In this document: positions 49,409 through 61,231 of the stretch, piece by piece | How the letters are laid out: each line of letters begins with the position of its first letter | Position numbering within the stretch: the first letter of the stretch is position 1 | Origin: Beaufortia kweichowensis | Lineage: Eukaryota; Chordata; Actinopteri; Cypriniformes; Gastromyzontidae | Reading direction: 5' to 3' | Length of the DNA: 64,000 nucleotides | Assembly (NCBI GenBank): GCA_019155185.1 | Contig: CM032795.1 | Coordinates: 15,975,795 to 16,039,794, forward strand | The notes under the pieces: generated by a model | The model's database searches: none | Seen by the model: only the letters and a program-made list of their open reading frames with translations | Told to the model about the DNA's origin: nothing | Position numbers and translations under genes: made by a program

Positions 49409-52400
49409 CTAAAGGGAAAAATAAAAACACATGAGTTACCATTATGTGATCTGAAATGTAATTTTTTATTTGAAAAAAGCGCTATACAATTTGCTTTGAT
49501 GCAAAGCAGCTGTACAGGAACCAGATTTCTTTAATCACAAACAAATGTGATAAACAATGAAACTTGGTCAGCACATGCTCTGCGTGAAAAACAATTCTGT
49601 GAGAAACACTTTACAAGAGATTTACGATTAATATATAGAGTTTAATAATTGTGTGAATTTCAGAATAAAATGCCCATTTATATTTTATTGCATGTTTCTG
49701 GCACAGTTTATGTTTTCAAATTATTACTATGATAAATGCTTGTTGTTGAAAAACTTTTGGACTTGGAAGTTTATAAAATCTCATACACACAGTACTTGTT
49801 TTAAACAATTGGCCACTAGGTGGCACACAGTCACATAGAAATGGCCCCAAACATCTACAACATGGCCTCTCAGACCCTAAGCAAGAACATGTGCTTATAT
49901 TTGAGTATAAGCCATATATACACAATATGGCTCTATTGTAAAAGTCAGTCTAAAACATATCAGTCTAAAATATATAACAGAAAGCGACTCACTTGGGAAA
50001 GGCATCAAAGCAGTAGGTCTTCTTGGTGTCAGGAAAAGCCACCCGCATGCCAGAGGTCAGAGGGGAGTGGAGAATGACGGCAGCGCTCTCGTACCGCGAG
50101 GCAAGATCAACTGAAGGAACCGTCCCAATGCTCTGCCCATAAATGATCACGTTCTCTGGCCTGATACCGTACCTAAAACACAATCATAGGATTATGACAC
50201 ACCTGGGAACACACATTTGTTCTTATGACACTGCTGGGAACAAAATATACAATTAATAAAAGGTTCAATAAATCAATGATAGTTTGTGTAACCTTGTTTC
50301 AGAAAGGGACAAACTGGGAAAAGTTTATCCTCGACGCTTCAGAGCGTCTCACATTTTGACGGGACTAAATTCTATTTCCGCCCAAATGTTTTGATGCATT
50401 ATGTTGGATTATGGTTAGTCTGAGTGCCAGATTTGAAGAAAAACCTCTTCCCAATTACTGCACAACCTTGGCTAGCCCCACTTAAGTGTAATTAATTTTA
50501 TGTAAAAGCACAGGCGTGAGCCAAAACGTAATAGAGGATATGAAAACAGGGAGCAGTAAAAATCAAACCTTTCCTGTAGGCGAGTAAACAGTCTCTACTT
50601 TAATATAAATGTATTACTCATCTACCAACCCACATATTGGTTCAAACGAGTGATTTATTTTTCTTCCATTAGTCTGACAGAATGTCCATGCCACGCTCCA
50701 TACAACAAAAACTTTTCCAAAACATTTCCTTTAAAATTCCTTTAAAGCCATGCAATAGTTTCACCTCAAGAAAATGGTTAAAAATGTACTACATATTTTT
50801 ATTTATAGCATTTGAAGATTTTAAAATATGAAGTAATTATAAAGCTCTGTGCAGTGTATAAAATGCAATTAATACTTTTGGGTAAACTACCCCTCTGGTT
50901 TCCCAAGATCTTTTACAAATCCAAGAATCCTATGAGACTACTTTTAGTTTCTTTAGGATTTGGAGAAGGAACAACTATCGTTATAATCAACATACACTAT
51001 ACTGACTATCCCTAATAAAGCCCAACACAGCTCTGGAAACTGCTACTGTAGAAAGGATGGTTATGTTTGTTCTCATAGGGGACGCTGTGCACAAATTCAA
51101 TGTCATTATAAAGCACATGATTGCTCGAACAGCTGACTCCACTGCCAACAGAGGTCTGGGTGACTAGAAGAGTCACAGAATTGGGACATAAAAACACAAT
51201 AAGTAGGTCATACAACATGATAATGACAGGGCAACACCTATTTATGACAGAGAACACTAATAAAATGACACACAACATTGATCAATGTGTTCTAGCTTTA
51301 CCCATTGTGAAATGACACTGTGTAATATACTGGTAATGTTTCTTTCTGCTTTCTACTGCTGCCATGGTGGCAAACAAGAGGGTGACAGAACTGGCTTGAA
51401 CCTGAAACTGGTAATTAGCGTCACATGACCAAACCCGCATCACAGGTAAATATTTATCTTTAAACAGAAACTTCATAGTAGCGTATTAGACTCGTTCACA
51501 CTGGCAACATTTCAAGATATTCTGGCTGATGAATCAAGAATGTTGGGAAACAACTGTTGGGTTAGTATGTCAATGACAAAGACCAACAATGTTGAAATAT
51601 TCATTCAATCAAGTCCAACTACAGTACCATGGTCTTTGTAGTCATTTTTGGCATTATTAAATTAACAAAATTCTGTATTTAGATACCTGCCCGCACATGC
51701 GTCAATAAACTTGGTCTCTTAATGTCCCACCATGTATATAAAAACATACTAGGTTTCTTTAGACATGGTAGGTCATTAAGATTAATAAGTGTCATAAATT
51801 CTGTCCTCGCGGATGTAATCACATGATTCCATGTTAGTCTGGAAGATCATGTGAGAAAGTGGAATGCGTTTTGGAGAACTACAGAACGGGTGCTAAAGCA
51901 AAAGAGAAAGAAGAAATGCAAGCTGCTTAATATTCACTTTCGTCTCTCAAACTGAACAAAAGCACAGTTTTAGGAGGCTACGTGCTCTCAGATTCAGGCT
52001 CAGGGGAGCTCAATGGGGCTGAGGAATTTTCATTCTGCCATCTTTAGAAAGGGAAGGTAGGGCCTCAATACAGACCCAACAGTTTAGGTTCTTGTGAAGC
52101 TCTAAATCTTAAATGGAATGAATTTTGGTTTCCATTTGCTATTGTACACTGGTTGTGTGCGTCTGTGGACAATTTCGAATAACATGGTTAGTTAATTGCA
52201 AGAAATTGCATAAATCTATTTGCTGGCTAACTGGAACCCAAACCCCACAGATCATCTCACCCACTTCCTCCAAATCAAATGACAACTTTAAAATGTTGAT
52301 ATGTTGGCTATGAAGAAAAGAAAATAGGCATTAGTTGTTCCTAATTAATAAAAAATAGTTGACAAACAAACGTATATAATAATGTACCAGTTTCCATTAA

Positions 52401-55400
52401 TTACCCTAATGTAGGTCAAAGACAAACCAGTTGATAGCAGCACCTAAACATCCTTTGCTTGCCCTGTGACAACACCAGGAAGTTCATTTAACTTCCTGGA
52501 TAGACAATGTTGCTATGACTGCAACCGGGCCGTCCTTCCAGCACTCATTGGGAATCAGTTGCTAGGCAACCAATCAATATTTGACTTGAAGAACTGGCTG
52601 GTGGCACATCCCCCATCACCTCTCAGAGGGAGCTTTGCTCAATGAAACACCGATACAAAATTCTCCCAGGCCACTTAAGAGCTCTGGTCCCAAAAATACT
52701 CATAAAGTACAATAGTCATTATTCCCCAGGGGTTTAGAGGCTTATTCAACACAGCTGCCACTGCCGGTTGCCGTGACGCTTCCTTAATGACATCATACTC
52801 GTCTCCTTCAGGGTGGAAATTCTCTCACAGACAAAAGCAATTTCCTCAGCTTCTTCCCTTTCAAACATGCCACACCGGAACAATTTCAGACTTGGAGACG
52901 TTTACAGACAAAGTACTTTCCTGACATTTATTTTTAAAGGTGGCACCAGATGGTATTGTGATGTCTGTGATTTGAAGACACTTCTTTCAAGTAAACTTGC
53001 CAATGTATAACTTCAGCTATACAACCAAAGCTCTGATGCAAATCAACACGATTGTCTGTTTGTGAACCAGAGACACAGAAACACACACAAGCATACTGCA
53101 AAAGCTAGTGGTGATAACAGATGGCAATATCCAGACCAACCCCCTAGATGTGAACCTGGCCCAAATCAAGCCATTCAAACTTCCTCATATCAGGACTGGA
53201 ATTTTCTGTGGTAAACACTTAACAGATTGTTGTGGGAAAGTGTGTGTGAGTATTGATCAACCGCACCTGATGTTTCAACACTGACTCACCTGGCTGAGCA
53301 GAAAGGCGTGTCTGTTTTACAGTGCAGCAAAAAAAAAAAAACTCTTCATTGTCTGCCTTTGTTACAGGAACATTTATCTCGGAGTTAAATAAAAGTTAAA
53401 AAAATAAAAAATAATTGAAACCATGTCTGAAAGCTTTTAGAGGCAGGCAGGCAACGAGGCACATCTAAATCCAACGTTTATATAGCGTTCCATCTATCAA
53501 TGTGTCTTCTTCATAGATTTTTAAGGTAGCGATGATGTATTCCTCACAGACCATTGTTTTTGCATGTGTGGTTTGGTGATTAAACTCAAAACTTCAAATT
53601 CAGTGACTCCATTTCTAGTCACTATATATTTGTGTGGTTGTGGCTAAAGTTCATCAGAGTTTGTTCCAGATCATTAGACGTGACGTAATGGTACTTTGGA
53701 AGTGCCAGTCTGAAACCAGTTTCATCAGGAGGAGCAAAAATGCTGCTTGTTAACATTAAATGACTAGACAAAGAGACAAGAACATCCATGAAACGCCCAT
53801 TTATTATCAATAGCAGCACTTTGTGGTTAAATATTTTCTATGATGGGCATCAAAATAAATAAACTGCCTTGCATAGCAGTGCTAGTTTTGGTTAGAAAAT
53901 AAAACGATTTTAGTTCAAATTAATATTTCGTGTATTTATATGAAAAACAAGCAGGGTAATGCCAAATAAACCCCAACAAGGTGACTGACTTGACGAACAA
54001 TCATAAAACTGATATTGCTATCTGACATAAGAGGACCAAGAATGCTTGTGCATCTGATAAGCACTCATCTATTGAGATCAGACGTAGAATTGGGAGGCAG
54101 GCACTAATTTGCCATTTAGAGCAAGATTTGCAATCTCTGTTTACCAGAAAAAATAAGATTTGGATGGGTCTGCCTACTGACTCCTACACTTCTAGTAAAC
54201 GCATAATACTTTCAATCATCACCACCAAAAAACACCAACACACACATGCTAGTATTACATAACGATATCGGAAGACATTATAGCCACTGCTTAAGAACTG
54301 CTACCAGACGGGTTTATCCGCATTATAATCTGATTTGTGAATCATGTGTCCTTTTGAGGCGGACCTGTCCTGATAATGCACATTTCATGGCTGATATGGT
54401 AACGCTTGGAACATCAAAGTGACTACAAGAACAGTGTGGGACGATTTCATGAGGTACACTCAATCCTTCAGAGACGTGACTTGAGAAAACAGTGCAGACC
54501 GTGTTTGAGAGGATCAGCTGTGCTTTACCACATGCATGCATGCACAAATATACAGAAACGCTGATATAGTGGCATGTGCGTGGCGTAACGCACACCCACA
54601 CAGGAATACGGCTGTCCCACACACACTTACTCAAAACATTCATGTGGTCATGAACACAAAGCCTCTTTTGTGTGTTCGCTCTTTCTCTCGCAGGAACCAC
54701 GACACGGTTAACAAAACCAAGTTCCCATGATACACGGCCACAGTTGACAAGGATACATGGGAAAAAAAGATGGACAGATAGGAATATAGGCACATGATAC
54801 AGTATATGGGAAATGCTAGATTTGCAGATGGAGTCTCAAGGCCAAATACCCAGCGTTCAGCTGTTTGAGCAAAGTGTGACTGCTGTAAAGAACTGAAACT
54901 TTCCTTTGCTCCACACTTCAAAAATCCAAACAAACCGCAGTCTGAACCAAAACATGACTCTTGACATTGCATAAGCCAAGGACATCAGCGAAATAATTTC
55001 CTCCCCCAACCATTTAAAAGCACTGGGCAAGCAGACTGGGGGATGGGGCCGAAGGGGTTGAGACAAACACACAAGAGATTCTCATATGAAGCAAAATGAT
55101 CATACAAAACAAAAAAAGTGATTCCACTGCAGTTTGACACCAAACTAAACTTACCAAATTTACAATCTACTGGTTGCGAGAGCCATAGTGGCATAGAAGA
55201 TGAATAATATACACATGGTTTATGGTTTGGCAATAACATATTACATAATGCAATACCAAATCGTAACAGTGTCACCATTCAAAGGTGTGGTGAATAAAAA
55301 AAATGCTGAATGTCATAATTTACTCATGCTCATGTTTCTCCAAACCTGTACAATCTTTTTCCACGAAACACAAAAGGCAAATGCAGGCAAAATGTTAGTC

Positions 55401-56116
55401 AATGACGGCCTATGGAAGCCTATGGAAAAACAGTGTAATATTCAAAATTTCTAGTATTACAGGTTTGGAACAACAACATGAACGTAAATAGAAACACACT
55501 TATCATTTTAGGCTAACTGTTTCTTTAAAACTCGAAAATAAAATGTGGTTAATCAAATAGTGATAATAACAGAACAAACATTCATGTCATTATAACCAGC
55601 CCAACAGCTTCCAAAGTGATGAGGCCTTCATCCATACATCATTCTCACCTTGTTCGTAGTGCATGCCACGCCGCATCCACATCAGCATACAAATTCTTCT
55701 CTGAGGGCTTTCCTGAGCTCGCCCCGTAACCAGAGTAGTCATAAGAGAACACGTTGCAATTGATGCGGGAGCCCAGGCCAATGTAGAAGCTACTCATCTG
55801 ACCCAAGTCTACAGCGTTACCGTGGGAAAACAACAAGGTATAGCGAGCGTTGGGAGAACATCGCACAAACATGCAAGCGATTCGGTTCCCCCTAGATGTC
55901 CGGGTCATGAAGCACTCAATGGCGTCTTTCTCCCGGGCAGAGTACTGCCAGTCCGCACGCTCGGAGAGGTGAAGGGTCCAGCGACTGCCGCTCTCATCAC
56001 ACATCAGGGTGTAGGTGGGCTCTGGGGGGAGGAAGGCCAGTTTGGAGGTGATTTTGCTTGGGCATGGAGGACAGCAGAAGAGGCAGCATAGCTCGCTCAA
56101 CGTAAGGTGATTCATC
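49189..56116 (-). CDS. ABHD17B: ABHD17B, protein depalmitoylase, complete coding gene
   Basis: ABHD17B is an alpha/beta-hydrolase that removes palmitate from membrane proteins; N-Ras and PSD-95 are reported substrates of the ABHD17 family. Three coding exons give 288 residues, the same length as human, with very few substitutions. The N-terminal cysteine cluster LCCLFCCPPCP (about residues 10-19) is the palmitoylated membrane anchor. The catalytic triad is complete: S170 in GQSIGT, D235 in HGTEDEV and H264 in EGAGHND. The two introns (5.5 kb and 0.6 kb) hold regulatory candidates. A non-coding first exon is expected near 57.16-57.23 kb, in a promoter region shared with C9orf85. Confidence 0.96.
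49813..49826 (+). promoter_or_regulatory. CTCF-like motif in ABHD17B intron
   Basis: CCACTAGGTGGCAC fits the vertebrate CTCF core. It lies in the short second coding intron, in the orientation opposite to the motif at 26.95 kb. Confidence 0.4.
49993..50172 (-). CDS. ABHD17B: ABHD17B coding exon 2 (nucleophile)
   Basis: 60 codons, phase 2 to 2 (residues 156-215). It contains YGIRPENVIIYGQSIGTVPS with catalytic S170, and SPLTSGMRVAFPDTKKTYC. Acceptor ACCTAAAA region reads TTTTAG on the minus strand; donor CCCAA|GTGAGT. Confidence 0.96.
52430..52830. promoter_or_regulatory. Candidate enhancer with RFX X-box and CCAAT
   Basis: A non-repetitive block containing the palindrome GTTGCTAGGCAAC (52558-52570), directly followed by CCAAT (52570-52574). 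A second GTTGC...GCAAC pair lies about 45 bases upstream. An X-box beside a CCAAT box is a known arrangement in RFX-regulated genes; function here is inference. Confidence 0.35.
55281..55528. repeat. Dispersed cyprinid-type repeat, diverged copy
   Basis: It shares the interior AATTTACTCATGCTCATGTT, CACGAAACACAAAAGGCAAA and ACAGGTTTGGAACAACA landmarks with the 48.2 kb copy, and has eroded ends (AAAGGTGTGGTGAATAAA, GGCTAACTGTTTCTTTAA). Confidence 0.7.
55649..56116 (-). CDS. ABHD17B: ABHD17B coding exon 1
   Basis: ATG at 56115 follows an acceptor CCAAATAAAG|G. It encodes residues 1-156: MNHLTLSELCCLFCCPPCPS, DESGSRWTLHLSERADWQYS, SHGNAVDLGQMSSFYIGLGS and FSYDYSGYGASSGKPSEKN. Donor ACAAG|GTGAGA. 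Identity to mammals is very high over the whole exon. Confidence 0.96.
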
Positions 56117-57157
56117 CTTTATTTGGGAGGAAGAACAAATGAGTAAATGAGTGAAGTGAAACAAAAGGACATTATTATAAGATTTTGAAAGTACATTGAT
56201 TTTATTTCATCATCTCTGTAAAGCAGGCAATAGTTTTTTCCTCTTGCTAGTTCGATGTCATTGATAAATGGTTTACAGACCTCATCCTTAGGGTAGCTTT
56301 GACTGTTTGTCTGCCATCATTGATCACACTACTATATTTATGAGTCATGACAGCTGACTAATGCCCTCATTTGAGTGACAAATAGATTTAGTTTTTAAGG
56401 TAAAATGAAAGGTAGACTTGGAACACCTGAGGTTTCACAAAGCTGAAAAACCCCAGTATCACCAGTTATTCACATGACTGCTTCATTAGGTACAAAAAAT
56501 GTCTAGAATTTCCTGGTTGGCTTTTCCTTATTGTAAACTAGTAGGTGACGTAACATTAATTTAGTACCAAAAGCATCGCCACAGGCAAGTCGACTACACA
56601 ACTGAATGAAAATCAACTTAAATAAAAAAGTCTTATTACAAATTGCATTTATAAAATTACATAAATTACATAAATACATAAAACTATGACACTTGTTTAC
56701 GAGTTGATTTCCTGAAAGCAGTGTCATCTGACACTGAACTCAAGCCTTTATTAACTAACGGTCCGTTAGAAATTTAATAACATAATTAAATTGCTTCCTT
56801 TCATTAAACAGACTTAAAAGACCAATTTTGTCAGCTCGATCAGCCAATTAAAAACCGTACTCCACCTGTGCGAAAATGTCCAGTCGCTGGATGTTGAATT
56901 CGGGAGTGCTTTGATTTGGCTGGTTCGCTTATTAGATCAGTCAAATATCAGATTTCCATCAACTGATCACTCCGTCCACTTAACCAGATCAAGAATCCTT
57001 CAAAACCTGCCTCCGGCTCGTCCAGTTCAGTCGATCTTGTCAACATGTGGTCTCTTTTTGACGACCGTACGAAAGTCTGAACGTCTTCATGCAGATACCA
57101 AAACAAGAGTAGTAGATCTAATGTAATCCGTCCGATACAGGTGCTCTCATCTCACAC
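56117..57157 (-). other. ABHD17B: ABHD17B 5' intron
   Basis: Non-coding DNA between the acceptor of the start-codon exon and the promoter region. No repeat element or supported frame is seen. Confidence 0.55.
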
Positions 57158-57608
57158 CAACGCGAGCGACGCTTGCTCTCTTTTCATTTTCTTGCGGAAT
57201 GCCGGATGTCAACGTCAAACGTTGAACAGTCGGTTGACCAATCAGATTAACGGATGCATCCGCTCGACCAATCACGTGCGTTCAGACCGCACACAGACGG
57301 TGTCGAAACCACAATAACAGTGTTGATTAATGTGTATTAATATTGTGAATGCATAACGCTGGATGATGATAGGTTTGTTGACCGAATACGAATGTCAGAA
57401 ATTCACTTTCGTTAACACTGGGTATGTTTTGCGAGGTTAGTAATATTCGGTGGATTTTCGGTGACTAGCCCCAACCAATTGTTATTCACTTCCGCTATTT
57501 CCGCATTGCGTCATTAGTTCGTTTAACGCGCAAAGCCACGCGGTTTCTCGTTTAGGCATTTTAATCAAGTCACTGAAAATTTACGACATATATTTCGTAC
57601 ATATTGAA
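57158..57608. promoter_or_regulatory. Bidirectional promoter region of ABHD17B and C9orf85
   Basis: The C9orf85 start codon and the presumed ABHD17B non-coding exon lie about 450 bp apart in divergent orientation. Between them are two CCAAT boxes (57238-57242, 57268-57272), an E-box CACGTG overlapping the second (57273-57278), and ETS-like cores (TTCCGC and GCGGAA) near 57,195 and 57,490-57,505. CpGs are enriched. A donor-like TTG|GTGTGAG on the minus strand ends at 57158 and could close the ABHD17B leader exon. The same head-to-head arrangement exists in human. Confidence 0.6.
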
Positions 57609-57710
57609 ATGAGCTGTCAAAAAGGAAACGTTTCCCGTTCGCGAGGTCAAAAACACCAGAATGTAACTGCGTTTAGAAATGACAAATACGGTGCGAACGT
57701 TCACGTTAAG
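57609..57710 (+). CDS. C9orf85: C9orf85 coding exon 1
   Basis: 34 codons from MSCQKGN to ANVHVK, phase 0, donor GTTAAG|GTAAGC. A short basic N-terminus. Confidence 0.92.
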
Positions 57711-59301
57711 GTAAGCATCGTGCTAAATAGCTTGTCTTACGTGTATGTAGTGTAGAATTATATTTACATTTGCGGTCGGTCATCGCGATCCTCTGCTTTA
57801 GAGAAGGAATGTCCCATCCTACTTCTGCAGGGCCAGTGTCCTGCAGTTTGGTTTCATCTCTGGTCAAACACCTGAAGCAACTTATGAAAGTTTGCAGAAT
57901 TGCTTGTAAACAACAAGCAGGTGATTTTGATTGGGATTACAGCCAAACTCTGTAGGACAATGGGCATCCAGCAGCAGGTTTGGACATTCCTGGTTTTGTG
58001 TAAGCGTATAATCTGAACTGCTTCCTGTTTGTAGCAAAGCGTGTTTTCACTCTGTTTCTTTAACTAGTATGTATTGTTGTCTTGTAATGTTTTTAGAAAG
58101 CCAAAGCGAAGGTCCATGATGGTCTGTGCCAGCACTGCAAAGATGTCTTGGAGTGGAAAGTCAAGTACAACAAATATAAACCACTTACACAGCCACGAAA
58201 ATGGTGAGATGGGATGGGTTTACTCTGTATCAAAATATAATAGTCAAATACATTTCTCCACAGTCAACCTGTATTATCAACCTGTATCACACTTTTTTTT
58301 TTAAACGTGGTTCTCTCCTTTTCCAGTGTGAAGTGTCTTCAGAAAACTGTAAAGGATGCCTATCATATCATATGTAAGTCATGCGCACTTAAGTTGGAGC
58401 TTTGTGCCAAATGTGGAAAGAAGGAAGAGATTGTCATTCCGTAAGTAACTTCAGGCTTTACAGTATAATGAAAGAGCAGTCTGGTTTAAAAAACACCAAC
58501 TGTGTTATATTAAATGGTGGAAAATCCAAACAATTGTGAAGTATAGACATAATAGTTTATTTTGGAGTGATCTTGTTACATAAAACCTGTTATATGTGTT
58601 TTCTTGCTTTAATATGATTAAAAAAACTGATGCACATAATGAAATGTAATGAATTTAAATGAGTTTTGGTACACAACATCATTATGTACATTGATGATGA
58701 AAATGTGTTGTTTTACATGATCATTGAGAAATTTTAACGAAAAGTGTGCCCCCTTTAGGTGGCTAGAACTAATTAAACAAGTCAGTAGATTAGTGTGGCA
58801 TTACTGCCACCTAGTGGACAATGTGAATGTAAGCTACAATTCTAGAGGAGCGATCCGTGACCTCTAGTGGGCTTGTGATAGTACTGCAAGGGGGGTTTAT
58901 TTGACCTGAAACTAATTTTACATTTGTAACTTTGTCAGTCACAGCTAAAAAAAAAACCAAAGTTTGGCTACACAACACTTTTTTGATTTAATTATTAAAA
59001 ATCATTTAATCTAATTTTATATTATTACCCTAAAAGATGTTTTATTATATGTTTGTTTTTTTATTGTTTAATTAATGGTTTCCAGTTATTTCACAGTTTT
59101 ATTTTAGATTTAAAATGCCTGCCTGTTGTTGTTGTTTTTCCAAGACTTGAACTGAAGCCGGAAGAAGGAGTGGAGGACAGCAGCGGACAAAATAAAGCAA
59201 ACATGCGTGAAAAAACTGATAATGATGATGATGATGATTTTGATGACATTGGATCTAGCAACAGTGACTGTAATAGTGATACAGAGGAACAAGGGAAGTA
59301 A
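57609..59301 (+). CDS. C9orf85: C9orf85 homologue, zinc-ribbon (DUF2039) protein, complete
   Basis: Four exons join in phase to give 159 residues. The N-terminus MSCQKGNVSRSRGQKHQN matches human MSSQKGNVARSRPQKHQN. The centre has four CxxC pairs (LCQHC, KCVKC, ICKSC, LCAKC), enough for two zinc sites, with the conserved EWKVKYNKYKPL between the first two. The tail is acidic, with an Asp run encoded by GAT repeats. The human protein has no established function, and none is proposed here. A poly(A) signal AATAAA lies at 59563-59568, about 260 nt past the stop. Confidence 0.93.
58097..58203 (+). CDS. C9orf85: C9orf85 coding exon 2
   Basis: Acceptor TAATGTTTTTAG. It encodes KAKAKVHDGLCQHCKDVLEW and KVKYNKYKPLTQPRK with the first CxxC. 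The second CxxC is split across the junction in phase 2 (donor AAATG|GTGAGA). Confidence 0.94.
58327..58440 (+). CDS. C9orf85: C9orf85 coding exon 3
   Basis: Acceptor CCTTTTCCAG. It contains CVKCLQKTVKDAYHIICKSC and LCAKCGKKEEIVIP, completing the zinc-ribbon part. Phase 2 to 2, donor ATTCC|GTAAGT. Confidence 0.94.
58441..59144 (+). other. C9orf85: C9orf85 intron 3
   Basis: AT-rich intron. TGCCACCTAGTGG at 58805-58817 reads CCACTAGGTGGCA on the minus strand, a CTCF-like core. Nothing else is recognised. Confidence 0.6.
59145..59301 (+). CDS. C9orf85: C9orf85 coding exon 4 (acidic tail, stop)
   Basis: Acceptor TTTTTCCAAG. It encodes LELKPEEGVEDSSGQ, then DNDDDDDFDDIGSSNSDC and TEEQGK with TAA at 59299-59301. 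The Asp run comes from a (GAT)n tract at about 59,220-59,240 and may vary in length. Confidence 0.88.
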
Positions 59302-61096
59302 AGCTTCTGTATGCAATTACAGCTAAACCTAAATACCACCGTTTCTGATGAAACCTGAAGCTGGTGTTTGGACATGTACTCACCTGTTCACCTGCTGTTA
59401 ATTAGACTGAACCCCTGGAGAGGTTTTGCCTGTATGTGTTTGCCTGTAACTCATCACTGAACTGGAGCAACTGATTGCAGGAACTGGAGCAATCATCACA
59501 TGCTGTTGGTTTGTTGGATCTTGTCAGCACAGCATTTGGATGGCATTCATATTAATTGTGGTAATAAATTATGGATCACTGAGCAGTTTTCAGTAAAATG
59601 TCTGTTATGAAGCCAAGGGGTAGCATGATAATACAGTGATATGGTAATATAACTGTAAACCACAGTAGTGCCGTTAAGGCATGCCTTTTAAAAATAAGAG
59701 TGATTAATTATACTGAACAAAGTGTAAAACTTTCAAATATTGTTTCATTGTTTGCAGTTTGAAGTTTTGTGTGCAAGTTTATATGTTTTATTAAAACATT
59801 TGCATACCACTAAGTGACTGAATATAAAAACCCAACTTTTTTTTCTTTTGCTGTCACCTGACAGATGATATGCAGACATCTGCAGAATGTATTTTAGTTC
59901 AGTTGAAAGAGTGACCAGTAACACATGTTAAATCAGCAGCTGATCACACATAGATGATGTAATGAGATCATAAGAATTCCTAATTTGAGATATATAGGGA
60001 TTATCTTTTATCATGGTGTTTGAGGAACTTAGCCTGATTTAACCTTTGTGCAGCAAATTTGTGCTCAATGTTTGGGGAACTTGAACCTTGATTGATGTGT
60101 TGCTGTTAAGCAAGAGGAAAGTGAAAGCACATGTCTCACCACCCACCATTGTTTTCTTTTATATTCCAACTATTTCTATTATATTTCTTTTTATATTCTT
60201 TTACGTTTTTGTTAATTGTTAATTGTACTCAACCAATGTTGTTTATTTTAGGAAAAATATCATGGTGCTTATATTTGGTCGCTTTCATATAGGAAATTGT
60301 AAGTATATTTTCTGAGACGTTGCTAAAAACTAATTGGTTCTAATTGTAACTTATTAGTTTTTAGCAATGTCTCAATGTCTCAAAAATATACTTACAATTT
60401 CCTATATGGAAGTGACCAAATATAAGCATCATCAATAATATATAGGAATATATTTCTTACTAAGGGAAACGAGATAAAGCTCTATTGAAAGGTGCACATA
60501 TCCATTTATGCAGCATATGTTTTGCTTTAATGTCAAGTTGTGTATTATGAATCACATAACAATTTCTATGTGTTTTTAATATTTTAAGCTTATCCTTCAT
60601 TATTCAAGATTAGCTAGTGGAGGACACCTGCTGTTGCTGACACATCTCTATGACGACGCACACCCATGAGAGTGCTTGACGAAATAAACTAAATATTAAA
60701 TAAAAAAATATTTATATTTATTGATTTTATATTGTTATTTAAATATTGTTATATTATCAGAGAACGCCTCTTCCTGTAATGTTTTAGAAATTTAGGAGGT
60801 CTGATTCCTTATCATGATTACTTATTTTGTATTTATTTTAATTCATTATTTTGTTGTAGTATGACCGTAGCATTACCAGTGACTAAAACTAACAAGCAAA
60901 GAACAAAAAAGGCTGACATCAGTGTTCACGAGTTGCAAAGAAACTCCCGATGGCGCACAAGAATGTGATTGGACAGACGTCATGACGCAGGTAGAGCTAT
61001 TGTAATGTTGACCGGTTTATGACTCTATGCCTCCCATCAGTTCTTAAGAAAGAAACGCTCCTGTCATCTATAAAAGTGAACTCGCATGTATAAACG
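59302..61096. other. C9orf85 3'UTR, intergenic DNA and GDA upstream region
   Basis: It starts with the C9orf85 3'UTR (AATAAA at 59563-59568). The middle holds the long hairpin at 60.27-60.43 kb. The last 200 bases, with an ATTGG box and GACGTCATGACG near 60,970-60,990, are the probable GDA promoter. No coding exon is seen. Confidence 0.6.
60266..60428. repeat. Long imperfect inverted repeat (hairpin)
   Basis: The left arm 60266-60334 (starting TGCTTATATTTGGTCGC) pairs with the right arm 60353-60428 (ending GACCAAATATAAGCA) around an 18-bp loop. A few mismatches and one 8-nt insertion (a duplicated GAGACATT on the pairing strand) interrupt the stem. The shape fits a MITE or snapback element; there is no coding capacity. 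Confidence 0.9.
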
Positions 61097-61231
61097 ATGT
61101 CCATTATGAGTCAGAACGACACGACCACGCGCATTGCGCACGTCTTCAGTGGAACGGTTGCGCACTCCACACCATGCGCAGCCCTAGAGATTCTAGAAAA
61201 CTGTGTGCTAGGAGTCGACGATAAGGGGAAG
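61097..61231 (+). CDS. GDA: GDA coding exon 1
   Basis: 45 codons from MSIMSQND; AHVFSGTVAHSTPC parallels human AHIFRGTFVHSTWTC, and LLGVSDSGK reads VLGVDDKGK. Donor GGGAAG|GTTAGT, phase 0. Confidence 0.88.

Larger units (their letters stand above)
50173..55648 (-). other. ABHD17B: ABHD17B intron between coding exons 1 and 2
   Basis: About 5.5 kb of non-coding DNA with one dispersed-repeat copy near 55.3-55.5 kb and a candidate regulatory block at 52.4-52.8 kb. Open frames such as those near 54.3-55.1 kb have no recognisable protein content. Confidence 0.7.

Noticed and set aside
54323..55278. Three overlapping minus-strand frames of 97-156 codons in the ABHD17B intron
   Set aside because: They overlap in different frames of the same strand, lack splice signals and have no similarity to known proteins.
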